DNA of 64,000 bases from Odontesthes bonariensis (Eukaryota; Chordata; Actinopteri; Atheriniformes; Atherinopsidae), in assembly GCF_027942865.1 (NCBI RefSeq), contig NC_134510.1, positions 23,863,209 to 23,927,208 on the forward strand, in the 5' to 3' direction. A program made the translations under genes and the position numbers. Positions 28,709 to 40,606 of the stretch are shown one piece after another (position 1 is the stretch's first letter; each line of letters starts with the position of its first letter). The notes beneath the pieces were generated by a model. It saw nothing but the letters and a program-made list of their open reading frames with translations. It did no database searches and was not told the DNA's origin.

Positions 28709-29796
28709 GGCTTGCTATAAACCAGAGAGAGGCAGGGTGATGGGAAATGTGATGAAAGACGACTACTTCAGTTGCTAAAGCAAAGCTGCTGTCTGCCACC
28801 TGCTTTCAGGGGCCAATTATCATGCAGACTAATGCAATTTTCTCTTCTTTTTCTTGGTATTTCTTTTTTACATTGTAGCATGAATCAATGCAATTAACTT
28901 CTATGCACCCTTTAAGGTTAGAAAAAAACCTGTTAATTTGATACGCGTTAATATGCTGCACTTATACAAATAAGAACAAATGTGAACATAGTGTTTGAAA
29001 ATTAAATTTCTTCCTGCACAGTTTTTTTTCTTGTCTTTTCTTGTAACTTTGATATTCTAAATGTGCACAAACTGCTTTTACTCAAAGTGTTAATGTGGTA
29101 AAAAGGTCACCACCCATCGCATTCAAACTTACACCTACTAAAGGACGTGGGGCAAGGACTCTTTAGTTATTTTTGTGTACATCACAAGGATACAAAAATA
29201 TGTGTGTGGCTGTCTGCAAACATCTCTTGAGAAGCACTGAGCCTCATTCCCAAATAACAGACCGGTCCTGTGTAATCGCACCCCGGACGCAGAAACTCAG
29301 AGCTGCAATAGTTGCTGTCTGTTGTTGGAATGTGCATGCACAAAGAAGAAATAAAAAAAAATTGTATGATGAGGATTTGATCACAGTCATTAACTGAGAT
29401 GAGTTTGAACATGTTTGTAGTAAAATCACTGAGGCAGACTTGGTAAATGAGGAAAAACCTAATTTGGCAAATGATTTAGTGGTCATTAAAATATATTCAG
29501 AGGTAGCTTGAAGTATTTCAAGGTAACCCCATGAATGATATCTTAAATCATTGATTCCACTACTAGTCTTTGGTATTGAATAGAAACAGATGTTGTGGTA
29601 GGCTATTGTCCTCCCACTCTACAGTATATTTTCAAGAATAGTTTGCTTTTGCTGTTCATTCCTGTTACAAGTGTTTTATTTTCTCTTATAACAAACCGAC
29701 AAAACTTCTTTTGTTCACTTGGGTCTATTCTCCCCCCCTGCTCCGGTCGTTTGGTTGTTGCCACAGCGCCGCATTAATCCGGTCACTTCTCACATT
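28709..29796 (+). other. acbd7 3'UTR and downstream spacer
   Basis: No further gene is seen. ATTAAA at 29001-29006 and AATAAA at 29350-29355 are candidate polyadenylation signals for acbd7. Confidence 0.45.
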
Positions 29797-30177
29797 CACG
29801 GCTACACGAAAACGAAACGAGGTTTTTTTTGAAAACGGGTTCGAAAATTCTTGCGACCACACGGAAACGCGCTGCTGGTCCAGACGAAAACGATGACACG
29901 AGGCAGTACACACGCCGCTGTGTCACGCCACGCAGTGAGACAATAGAGAAGTGTTAAAATTGGCTCCCAGCGTCAACGTGTGACTGACGCAAAAACGTTT
30001 TAGCTGTAACAATGGAAACGAAACGAGGCCGTTTTCAAACTTTCCCACTCTGGAACCCGTTTTCAAAAACTATCGTTTTGGGGTAGTGGGAACGCCGGCT
30101 CCGTGTGGCCGCGACAGCGAAACGATAAGAAAAAGTATCGTTTACAGTGAAAAACGTTTCCGTGTAGCCGCAGCCTC
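29797..30177. mobile_element. non-autonomous inverted-repeat element (putative)
   Basis: The left end CACGGCTACACGAAAACG is matched in inverse at the right end by CGTTTCCGTGTAGCCG followed by CAGCCTC. Inside, several partial copies of the same word (ACACGGAAACG, GAAACGAAACGAGG, CCGTGTGGCCGCGAC) occur in both orientations. It has no coding capacity. I could not find a clean target-site duplication, so the borders are approximate. It lies just upstream of the crot promoter. Confidence 0.45.
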
Positions 30178-30214
30178 AAAGTCTCATTAATTCATTCATA
30201 AAAATTTAGGTCAA

Positions 30215-30412
30215 CCCAATAGCCTGCGCATGCGCGGTTAAGTGTTCCGGACAGCGTTGGCACGGAGATTCTGTAGGGTAAAGGTGAGGAGAGGTGCTGC
30301 AGCTGCGGATAACAACACACTGCTCGACTCCCTGTTCACCCAGGCGGGTGACGAAAGAAACCAAAGCCGCGATATTCATGCATTAAGCTAAAGGCGACGT
30401 ATCCCGAAGAAG
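30215..30412 (+). promoter_or_regulatory. crot: crot promoter and 5'UTR exon
   Basis: A CCAAT box (30215-30219) and a perfect palindromic NRF-1 site TGCGCATGCGCG (30225-30236, consensus YGCGCAYGCGCR) lie in a CpG-containing stretch. Below it, a likely non-coding exon ends at the donor AAG|GTGAGC (30412/30413). The coding exon starts after an acceptor at 31046-31047. The exact start of transcription is not visible. Confidence 0.55.
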
Positions 30413-31055
30413 GTGAGCTAACAGAGCTAGCAACAACAACTTTTCTGGTCAAGTTAAAGGTAAACCGTGTCAGAAGAGATGTAGCATTAGCCTTTAACCG
30501 AGAAGAGTTAACGCACTTTGACAGCTCCACGTTACGAGCGTTAACCTGCTTGCTGGAAACCTTAACCTTAATAATTAATATTGAAGTAAGCTATCTGTTT
30601 CAGAGAAGCTGTTGTATAGTCCGTGTTTGTTCTTATCAACCGAGTCTCATGGCTGTGAAAGAGGTTAATAATTCAACCCGGCTAAAGATAGAAACACAGA
30701 AAAGCCTCTTGGCAGTGATGAATGACAGACGGACACAAAGCATGACTGACGCTGACCGTGTTTTGTCCAGTCACCCATAACCACTAACATTGTAAAGTTT
30801 TGTTTTGGGCTCTTTTCACTCCGTGTATGTTGCTTATAAGTGGTCTGTGAAGCACTTTTAGCAGCACTAAGCATCTGTTTTACAGTGAGTTTGAACACCG
30901 GATTTGATGGCCTGATTGACTAATAACTACAAGTAACTACAAGTAACAAGTCAGAATAAATGCCCCAAACTCCTGGAGCTCATTTTAAGATGCTGCAACC
31001 TTTGAGTGACTCATCCAGTGAAGGTCAGACACAGCTTTGTGTTACAGGGAGAAGA

Positions 31056-34000
31056 ATGGCTGGTCGTTTGTCGGAGCCTGTGCCTGAGCGGACATTTCAG
31101 TACCAAAGCAGTCTGCCGCCCCTGCCTGTCCCCTCACTGGAGAGCAGCCTCTCTAAGTACCTGGAAGCAGGTAAGATGCCTGCTATCACACACACACTCT
31201 GTTACATTCTTTATATATCTGCCACGTGGACAAATAAAAGTCCATTAAAAGTGTTTATTTGGGTAAAATACAGTCAGTAATTTGAAAATATCTTCAGCTG
31301 TTTCAGCTTTTGTGTAAACATTTCAGATATAGATCTGACCTGGATTTGACCAAAAATCCAGGTCAGATCTATCCCCCACCCGCTTTTCTTTTTTAACCTT
31401 TTGACCCCGCAAAGCTGTTATCAAACCACATAGATTAGACAAGAGAGGGACCATCGGACTAGCCTGGGCGAAAGCCGACTGTTGACTCCGGAGCCAAAAT
31501 CTTTGGGCGGATGTACGTAGGATGGCGTCGCCAGGCTACCATCGGACTGTCCGATCAGAGAAATCTGTATCCATTTCCCTTGCAAGAACACAGCGTCCAC
31601 TTCAACTCTAGCTAATCTCACACACGCACACGGTCAGATCTTTAAGTAACAAATCATTCTTATTTGATCTTTTATTTTCTTTTAAAATCTTCTGATTTTA
31701 TGTTTTTAACTGAGACAAAAACACAGCTAATGCAATCGTGATTGAGTCTAGTCCATCTCACTTCAATTTAGTGCGTGAAGCACGACAAAACCGGAGGGGT
31801 GGGGGTGTTTGTGCCATGTTGAGGGACAATATACTCCCCCACAAATTGTCATTTGGGGTTTTTTCATATTTTTTCACCATATGTTTTTATTTGCCTTTTG
31901 GGATTTTTTTTTAATGTAGCTGTAAAGCTCGTTGTATTGCCTTGTGTAAGAATTGTGCTCTACAAATAAACTTGCCTTGCCTTATTCTCTATATCATATA
32001 CTCCAGCTCCATGAGGTTGAACCTGGACTGGTTTTCCATCAGCCTGGCTCGAGTTCCCATTTAAACACATGTTGACTGCTGTTGTTGTGGAGAAAAGAAT
32101 CGTCTGACTCACCTTTGCAGCCTCTTATGGGGGATTCATGAACAGGAACAACAGAGGAACACATTATATGGCAGCATACACAGTTTGTATTTAGGGTCAG
32201 AATGCTGTCTGTCAAGGCGGACAGAGATTGGCTTTAGGCCACGTACGCACAGAATGATATCAGGAAGTATAAGTGGATCTCACAAGCTGTTGTCGTTGGG
32301 AATTCTCTTGCCAAACAGCCAGTAACTGGTCATTTCTGAAGCTCTGTATAGTAAAGTTTATCATCTGAAGCAGAAGTAACTCGGTCCTCTCTTGACGAGC
32401 CCTCATGAGATGCTGTTTCATCACTGTGTTTGATGGAAACTGTCCTTGCTCGTTACCTTGCTGTGGTATGGGTTACTACGAATAGTTTAAAACAATTTTT
32501 GCTGTTTGGTAGCACTGCCCCGACATACTTCAACCGTTTGTCTCAGAGATATTAAAAAGCTAGAGTTACTACCATTTCCTCTTAGAGAAGACTCAGATGT
32601 TAGCCGAAAACCAGTCCTGGTGACAACCTCATGACTTTTTGACTGGTGAGTAAATGGCTCATTATTGTGAGATCTACATTTTTTTTTTTTCTTTTTTAGC
32701 CCCAACACAAGATGTTTAATTTTCATATAGACCCGGAGCTTTTGCAGTTAGCAGACAGGCTAATTGTTTATTGCCTTGTTTCCCTTTCGTCGTCTTCCAG
32801 TTCAGCCATTTGCATCTGAGACGGAGTTTAAAGCTACAGTGGACGCTGTGAGGGAGTTTCGGGAGGGTGTTGGTAAAGAGCTGCACCAGAAACTGCTGCA
32901 GAGAGCCAAAACAAGGAGGAACTGGGTCTGTAGCTGAGCTGTTAAGGCATTTTTTGTCACTTTTCCACAGAGGTGTTCTTCTCTAGCTGACTGCTTTTTT
33001 TTTTTTTTTCCTCAGCTGGAGGAATGGTGGTTAGACGCAGCTTATCTGGAGATCCGCATCCCCTCTCAGCTGTATGTCAACTTTGGCGGCCCGGCACCTT
33101 ACTTGGAGCACTGCTGGCCACCTGCAGAGGGAACATCGCTGCAGAGGGCCAGTATCAGCACATGGCACACACTACAGTACTGGAACCTGCTCCACACGTA
33201 AGTCCCGCTCACACTCACCTCCACAAGCTGGGCTTAAAGAAAGGTTTGCCCAGCTTTTTGACACTAAGATGAAAACACACCTTTTTTTCTCTCACGTTTC
33301 AGGGAGAGGTTGGCTCCCCAGAAAGCTGGCAAAGCCCCGTTAGACATGGAACAGTTCAGAATGCTCTTCTGCACGTGCAAAGTACCCGGAGTGAAGAAGG
33401 ACACCATTCGTAACTACTTCAAGACAGGTAGAATTAACTCTGCTCTCGCTCTTAACCTTCAGACACACCTGCAGAACTTTGACTGCTTTATCAGGTCGAT
33501 TGTGTAACATTCATTTTGTGCTGTGTGTTTCAGAGCGGGAGGGTCCATGCCCCTCCCATGTGGTGGTGATGTGCCGTGGACGCATATTTACATTTGACGC
33601 ACTGTGTAATGGACAGATCCTCACTCCTCCAGAGCTTCTCAGGTAGTGGGAAGCAAATACGCACACAACTCGAGAATAAAACCCAAATTTATAGACTAAT
33701 AGACGAGAGGCAATTGACTTCTCACAGCTGAAAACACAACAAACTGTTGTTTTTGACAAAAGGAGGAGAAGTGTTTGACATCTTACTCCATGCAGGGACC
33801 GAGCAGGGCGCTACACCTCTGAGTCTCTGTGATGTGAAAAGATGGAGGAAATATTTTTTAATCAAATTATTCACAACACACATCTTTAACTGTGTGATTA
33901 TGTAGTTATCTAGAACATTTTTAATGACACTGTAAGAATGGATTGTAGTTGTAGAGCGTCTCAGAAATATCACTTCAGATTTAGACACTAACAACAGAAT

Positions 34001-37000
34001 AGTGCTGGGGCAATAAAGACGGCCATAAAAGCCCAATAAAGAACACGTGATTAGACTGCAAACAGCTGCGGACGCAGTAAAACTGGTATATGGACACGGG
34101 TAAGCCAATGAGCAGGAATAACTTTTGGAGAAATTTGCTGTGTTTTTCTAATTGTTCATTTATAGATTGGTTATGTAACAATGTCACGTAGAACAGCTAC
34201 TAGCAGGTTGTGTCACATTCAGTGAAATATTGAGAGCCTGTGCGAGCTCCGGATACTCGTTTCTTTGGTGGCCTGCCGGGACGTTTATCTTTGAGGAGGC
34301 CCGGGTTGAGGTTATCTGAATACGACCAACTACTATTTGTGCAGCTGCTTTTGAGACGTTGCTTGGAACAGAAAATAAAACGGAGAAACTTTTGCTTCTC
34401 CCCTTTTTTTTTTTTTTTTTTAATGATGTAGATAAACATGAATTACATTAGAGTTGTATCTGATTTTCCTCTACAGACGTCTTGGATATGTTATCTTGAC
34501 TGCTGTTGGCAGTAATGTGATGCAGTGTGGAAAATGACTCTGTATCCAACTGCATCCTGTTACAGTTAAAAAAAACTAAGGATCTGTTCAGACTTGTAGC
34601 CAAGACCAAAGCAGAAATTAGTCTTGGACCACTTTGCTATTCACACCGGTAGTTTTATTCATTTAGGCAACAGATGACCGGTTAAAGGCCTTTGGATCGG
34701 GTCACGCCCCGATTGAATGGCTTCTCTTGGCTGAAAAAAAAATGCTGAAATCTTTTGAAATGTATGAAGTCAAAATAGTATTTAGAGGTCCTGTGTTGCA
34801 CACACAGAATAAGACTCGCTGCAAAGTAAGCGAAAGATTTGATGCCTGTACCTGTAACTGTTATGAGCATAGCAGCTCCTGTGATGAATAGAGGGACATA
34901 AGCTTGTTTTGTCCTTGGTCTGTGCTGCGCTCATATTTCGGGTGAACCGCACCAGCGTTCTTTTCTTTGGTGCTTGACGGCGTTCACGCTCCCTTAAATG
35001 ATCCACGGTAGCTAAGTAATCGGCCCGGGGTTCATTTTAATCGAATCAAACCTCTCCTGTGTGAACACACTTTAAAAGGGGATAGATTTTAAGTGAATCG
35101 TGCCATGTGGCTATTGAATCTGGACGCTGTTGAGTTTCATGCGGCACAATTACACTGGCAGCAGTTTCTGTCACTAATGCTAGCTACCTATGCTGTCAGA
35201 TAATCATTATGTCCTCGGTATTGATCAACCGATCCATTTTATTTTGTGTCAGATTTGATCTGGTTAACCCTTTCCAAGTGGAAATCACCCAACGATGACG
35301 CAGTGTGTGTGTTTGAACTTGTGTAGGCAGCTGAGCTACGTTAAAGAGCGCTGTGAGGCAGAGCCAGAGGGAGACGGAGTGGCTGCTCTCACCTCAGAGG
35401 AGCGGACTCGTTGGGCGAAGGTTGGAAGCCTTTAAATAAAGCAGATGATGGTGCGTGTTCGCATATTACTAAAGCATTTCTGAGGATCCATACTTCTTTT
35501 CAACTTTCTGGCAGGCAAGAGAGCATCTAATAAGCATCGATCCGCACAATAAGACGATCCTGGAGACCATTCAGAGCAGCCTGTTTGTTTTATCCCTCGA
35601 TGACACGAAACCCTACTCTACACCAGAGAACTACACAAATGTAACAGCTACGCACATCTGAATCATGTTCCAACCACAAGAAGGGTCCTCTGTGTGATTT
35701 TTATTTTTTTGACTTCTTTGAATTATGACTGCAGATGACTGCAGGAGCCCTCATAGGCGACCCCACCATCCGCTGGGGCGACAAATCCTACAACTCAATC
35801 GTGTTCTCAGATGGCACTTTCGGATCCACTTGTGATGTGAGTGTTTGTGTTTGTTTCCCGCCGGAGGAGTTTAGGAAGCGTGCGAGCGAGACGCAAGATT
35901 CTCATGCATTTCAAGTTTAAAACATCTAAACATGGTTTTTGAAGGAATGAAACAATTGCTTTGCAGCATGCACCATATGATGCGATGGTACTGGTGACCA
36001 TGTGCTGGTATCTTGACCAGGAAATCAAAGCTGCCGAAGGCAAATGGAAGGTGAGCGCTCGTTTTAGTTTGTACATGAGCCGACTTTTGTTCCTTACGTC
36101 CTTTCACACACTTGTGTCACTGCTTTTTAGGGCTCAGACGCAGTCAGACAGATGCCCCTTCCTGAGGAGCTGCTGTTCACTGTGGATGAAAAAGCTTACA
36201 GTGACATCAAACAGGCCAAACAGCAGTACCTGGAGTCGGTGAGCCTTCGAAAAATCGTCGTAGAAGCGACTTGTGCGTCGTCGCCGCAGCAGTACGAGTG
36301 TTGACTCTGTCTCTTCTGATACAGACGCAGGACCTTCAGATTGTGTGTTACGCTTTCAAAGCGTTTGGAAAAACAGCCATCAAACAGAAGAAGCTGCATC
36401 CAGACACCTTTGTTCAGCTGGCGATGCAGCTGGCCTACTACAGATTGCACAAGAAGTATGTTGCCAGCGCCTATAATCTCATCATTTGAAGGTGATGACT
36501 CTAAAATTGTAGCGCATTGCTTCTCTCAGGCCAGGAAGCTGTTACGAGACCGCGATGACGCGCAAGTTCTACCATGGCAGGACGGAGACCATGCGGCCCT
36601 GCACACAGGAGGCTGTGAACTGGTGTAAAGCCATGATGGACCCCGCGTGTGATGTAAATGTTTTACATGTGTCTCTGTGGTAAAAATTGCAAAAAAAAAA
36701 GCCGCTTTCGCTTATTTTAACGTGTTACATGAACATTTTGTGTCAGATGAACGCCAGGAGAAAAGCCATGATGCTGGCCTTCAACAAGCACAACAGCCTG
36801 ATGTCAGACGCTCAGGAGGGAAACGGTGAGTTTATACAACATTCATGAAGCTGTCTGATAGTTCTGCACATGAGAGTTTTAATTTTTAACAGCTATCATT
36901 ATTACAACAATGGACAATACGCTCACTGTATAAATGTTATTTAGCATGAAAGAATAATTTTTTTTAGTGCCACAAACTCACAAAAATGCCACTCACAGGA

Positions 37001-38301
37001 ATCAGTGTCATAACATTTACAGCAAAATTGGACAAAATTGCAGCTTGAGTAAATTTGAATAAATGTCTCGTATATTGTACGATAATTACATTTTTAGTCA
37101 CAATTAACTTCGTAACAAAAAGAACGACGTGCCATTAAACATAAACGACAAATAAACACAGTGCACACACCATCTTCTTCCTCTCTGACTTCCATCTTTT
37201 CCACAGCAGAGCAAAGCTAAAGCGCCAGCGTCACTGAAACAAAGAGCCGCCTGCTCAGATTGTTCCACATCTTTATGAGGCTGCTCCCAATTAGCAGCAA
37301 AATGCTACAACATGGACACGTAAAACTGCACGTAAAACACGACAAACTGCTGCTGTAAATCGCTGCAGATTGAGTTTTATCCTCAGAATAGAATATAGTT
37401 TCTGTTGGTCTGAAGAAAGGTGAGCGCCACCTAAATGTGTGTTTGTGATATGAATTTGTGCAATTTTGTGACCATATTAACAGGTTTTGACCGGCATCTT
37501 TTTGGACTGTATCTCATCGCCAAAGAGGAGGGACGTCCCACTCCAGAGCTGTTCGCTGATCCGCTCTACTCACGGAGGTACACCTTTAAAGCTAATTTTT
37601 CTTTTAAGCAGCACGTCTGCACTGGAAATACAGTTGTAACCTAACTCTTAATATTCCACCAGTTTCCCCTCAAATGTTCTCGCTCCAAAATCGTTTTTTA
37701 ATACTGCTGGTGAGCTCTCTGTTGGGTTTGTGTCTGCAGTGGTGGTGGTGGAAACTTTGTGCTGTCGTCCAGTCTGGTGGGTTACACCACAGTCCTGGGG
37801 GCGGTGGCTCCCATGGTGCACCATGGATACGGCTTCTTTTACCGCATCAGAGACGACAGGTGGGCAGATGACACAAATACTTGTTTAAATTGAGCAGAAA
37901 TCTCTCCTTAGGTTAAAAAAAAAGAAGAAAAAACCCTTTGAGGCTCGTGAGTGGAGCTCAGGTTATTCTTGGCTTTCATTTAGTCTCTAATTGTACCGAG
38001 TCAGTTGGTTAATCTCTGTAGTTTCTACCATCAGTTTTTTTTATTTTTATTATTCTGTTTTTATTCTCTCGGTTGTTGAAGCATTTCAGCAACCCTGCGC
38101 TGTTGGGATTGAATTCATCCAGTTGAATATAAAGTTTTTTTGCCACTGAAATAAAAGCCACTCTCTCTGTCCTCCTGTAGGATTGTGATTTCCATCACAG
38201 CATGGAAGTCTGACCATCAGACCGATGCTGCCTCCCTGTTCAATTACTTCTCCAGCTCCCTGCATGAGATGCTCCACCTCGCCACCACATCTCATCTTTG
38301 A
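31056..38301 (+). CDS. crot: peroxisomal carnitine O-octanoyltransferase
   Basis: The enzyme transfers medium-chain acyl groups between CoA and carnitine in peroxisomes, letting beta-oxidation products leave for mitochondria. Sixteen coding exons: 31056-31170, 32801-32925, 33016-33197, 33303-33427, 33534-33642, 35327-35420, 35515-35640, 35735-35836, 35967-36050, 36131-36238, 36325-36455, 36530-36653, 36747-36825, 37484-37577, 37740-37859 and 38181-38301. They give 612 aa, equal to human CROT. Choline/carnitine acyltransferase blocks: [18 protein letters not shown] at the start, TPLDMEQFR-like [12 protein letters not shown], and the catalytic DHAPYDAM with His at residue 327 as the first codon of exon 35967-36050. 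Others are [18 protein letters not shown] and [16 protein letters not shown]. It ends SHL, a type 1 peroxisomal targeting signal. The start was chosen because the exon acceptor lies 8 bases upstream. Confidence 0.96.
31329..31372. repeat. perfect 19-bp inverted repeat (hairpin)
   Basis: The arms 31329-31347 (ATAGATCTGACCTGGATTT) and 31354-31372 are exact reverse complements, with a 6-base loop GACCAA. They lie in the first coding intron of crot. Confidence 0.9.
31451..31547. mobile_element. 79-bp miniature element, TAGCCTGG ends, 9-bp target duplication
   Basis: The element at 31460-31538 starts TAGCCTGGGCGA and ends TCGCCAGGCTA. It is flanked by identical CCATCGGAC at 31451-31459 and 31539-31547. 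It has no coding capacity and is in a crot intron. A 459-bp relative is at 61607-62065. Confidence 0.75.
31905..31983 (+). mobile_element. L2-type LINE 3'-end fragment
   Basis: AGCTGTAAAGCTCGTTGTAT then TGCCTTGTG…ACAAATAAACTTGCCTTGCC matches the 3' end of the LINE at 51855-52868 (CTGTAAAGCACTTTGAATTG … AAACTTGCCTTGCC). It is strongly 5'-truncated, as is usual for LINEs. Confidence 0.75.
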
Positions 38302-39630
38302 GTACTTGCAAGGGAGGAGTTGAAGCATTTATCATGTTCCCTCCTGTCCCTGTGTGAGAAATAGTGCTCACATTTTAGATCAGGTTAATACTGACAGATT
38401 AGCACAAATCAATGCACAGATGCAGAAACTGCATCACTATGTGATCGCTACTAGTTTTGCTCTTAATTTTTGGTAAATTGTTCTTTTGAGTGTACATGTT
38501 TTCCTGATTCTGATCGGTTTCCTCGTCTAAACCGTTTAATCTTACTGTATACCCCGCAGTATTACTGACATTTAAGCTAAAAGCCGCTGTTGTGCCTCTC
38601 GTCGATTTGAAAACTGACCAGAAGCCGAGACTCTCGAGGGGAAACATTGCTGTTTGAACCTTGGCCCTAATGGGTTTTTTTTTTCCGGTCCAGATAACTT
38701 TCAAAAGAAAAAAGTCCATAACTTCCGTATGATGCACTTACTTTTTTCATGACTTTATATTCTCAGAGAGCTTTGAGTTTGACTGCTGTGAACCAAACGT
38801 ATCCAGGATGTTCACACTCGGACTAAACGAGACCCGTGATTTAAAAAGTCAGCAAGCACCTCCACATACAACCACACAACTTGTTTTTGTTTGAAAATGT
38901 CCTTCAATTCTGTGCTGGTGTAATTAACCCCCCCCCAACTTTTAGCGCAGTTCTTCAGAACTACGTTTTTAAATTTGGTCCATGAAATAATCCTTTCATG
39001 GCTTGACCTGGAATGTAACTCTACACCTTTGCCTTATTTAACACGCACAGATCTGTGTGCAAAATGGCGCCGCCTCCGTCTTCACTCTTCAAATCGACTA
39101 TTGTTCGACTACCAGTGATTTTTAATTATTTTCTTTGTTGCACAAACTGTCTGAATCTGTTTTTTGAGACGGTTACGCTGCAATTTTACTGGTGGAAAAC
39201 TCTTTAAACTAGCCTTTTTCAAACTGTGTCTTCCACTCTGAGGTGCTGCACATATGCTTGTATAACTTCTACATCTCCTTGGGGGAAAAAAAAAAGACTG
39301 CATGGTTAATTTCACTGAAACCTCGCTAACTTGATGGCTGCATTTTGGAGGCTCCGTAGTTTTCCAGTCACGTTAAAGACTTGCGAATGTCCTCTGAGCT
39401 TTATTAATGTATATATAATTACTGTGAAATTATCTTCTTTATTTTTGTTTCCCACATTTGAAGCCTTATGATAATGGAGACTCTGTCCACTGTGCTTTTG
39501 TAAATGATGAAATGAGTATGAGTACAAACATTTCTGTATCATTTGAGATGAACTGTAGTAAAACGACTGATTTGATGAATTAACTCAAGATTAACAAATG
39601 CTTTAATTGTGTTTAGATAAATAAATAAAA
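38302..39630 (+). other. crot: crot 3'UTR
   Basis: The non-coding stretch after the TGA ends with overlapping AATAAA hexamers at 39620-39625 and 39624-39629, about 34 bases before the inverse signal of the convergent transporter gene. Confidence 0.65.
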
Positions 39631-39662
39631 CTCAGCAATGTTTCACTGTTTGAATATAAAAC

Positions 39663-40606
39663 TTTATTAGTCACATACATTGGCAAATTCTCCAAAAAGT
39701 GATTAGTGACATAGACACAAAACTATAATCTCAGTGAATGTAGCTGAAGTACATGAATGAGTGTTTTCCTCGTTTAAGTGCTCAGGCACGTCTGGTCCAT
39801 TATTAACTCTTAATATTAACAATAATCTCAAATACATTTACTCAGTTGCAGTGATGGTCCCAGTATTAAAGGCATACATTTATGATCGTCTCCAGTTGAA
39901 AAAGGTTGAATCAGAAATCAAAGCTTGCGTCACACCGCTCTCAGGGGCTGCACCGTTTCTACAGAGGCCCAGAGCAAACAAACACCGGAGCTAGAGTGAA
40001 TCAAGTTACATAAAAAGCAACGGCTCTCCGGGAGGGAGAGAAAGGCATTTTGGGAGGAAAACAGAATCTAAACGCTGAATCTGCTCCGACAAATCCCACC
40101 ATGAGAGGGAAGGGAAATAGAAAACTGACCAAAATAGCTGACGATTCGGGCTCTTCTCTTTTCTGCATTGTACGTCCTGGTCCTCTCCTCCATCTTTCTC
40201 CCTGTGACCTGGAAACCGATTCCCCCAGTTTAAAAAGTGCAAACCGTGAGCTGATATGTTTAGAGAAGTAGGAGAAGCAAGCAAAGTCAGCTACGATGAA
40301 AGCACAGGTGTTAATCTGTGTGACCTGGGCCCAGCACGTACAAAATAAAACCAGTACAGTTTCTCCTATTGTCACAAGCCAAAATAACCTCAAAAAGTAT
40401 CACCTAAAAGTGACAACTCAATAACACAACAGCAGTTAGACTTTCAGTCTAACTTTTTTTTTTTTTATTCAGTCCCCGGGCGCTCCACTGAAGCCACTCA
40501 GTATGAACTTCTATAAACAGCACAAAGGTGAAAAAGGAAGCTGATCATACAAGGAACAAGTGCTTTATCCAGCCCTCCTGAAAGATCAGAAACTGGTGAG
40601 GTCCCA
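39663..40606 (-). other. abcb4: abcb transporter 3'UTR
   Basis: Non-coding sequence follows the TGA of the transporter gene. On the - strand an AATAAA is at 39668-39663. A run of T on the + strand (40450-40466) and short spurious frames are the only other content. Confidence 0.65.

Noticed and set aside
30960-31055. Upstream in-frame ATG that would extend CROT by 32 residues
   Set aside because: An acceptor at 31046-31047 separates it from the coding exon, and the family N-terminus begins close to the ATG at 31056.
34560-35080. Possible inverted-repeat element in a crot intron (GTTCAGACTTG … GTGTGAACACAC)
   Set aside because: The ends do not pair well and no target duplication is seen, so it was not annotated.
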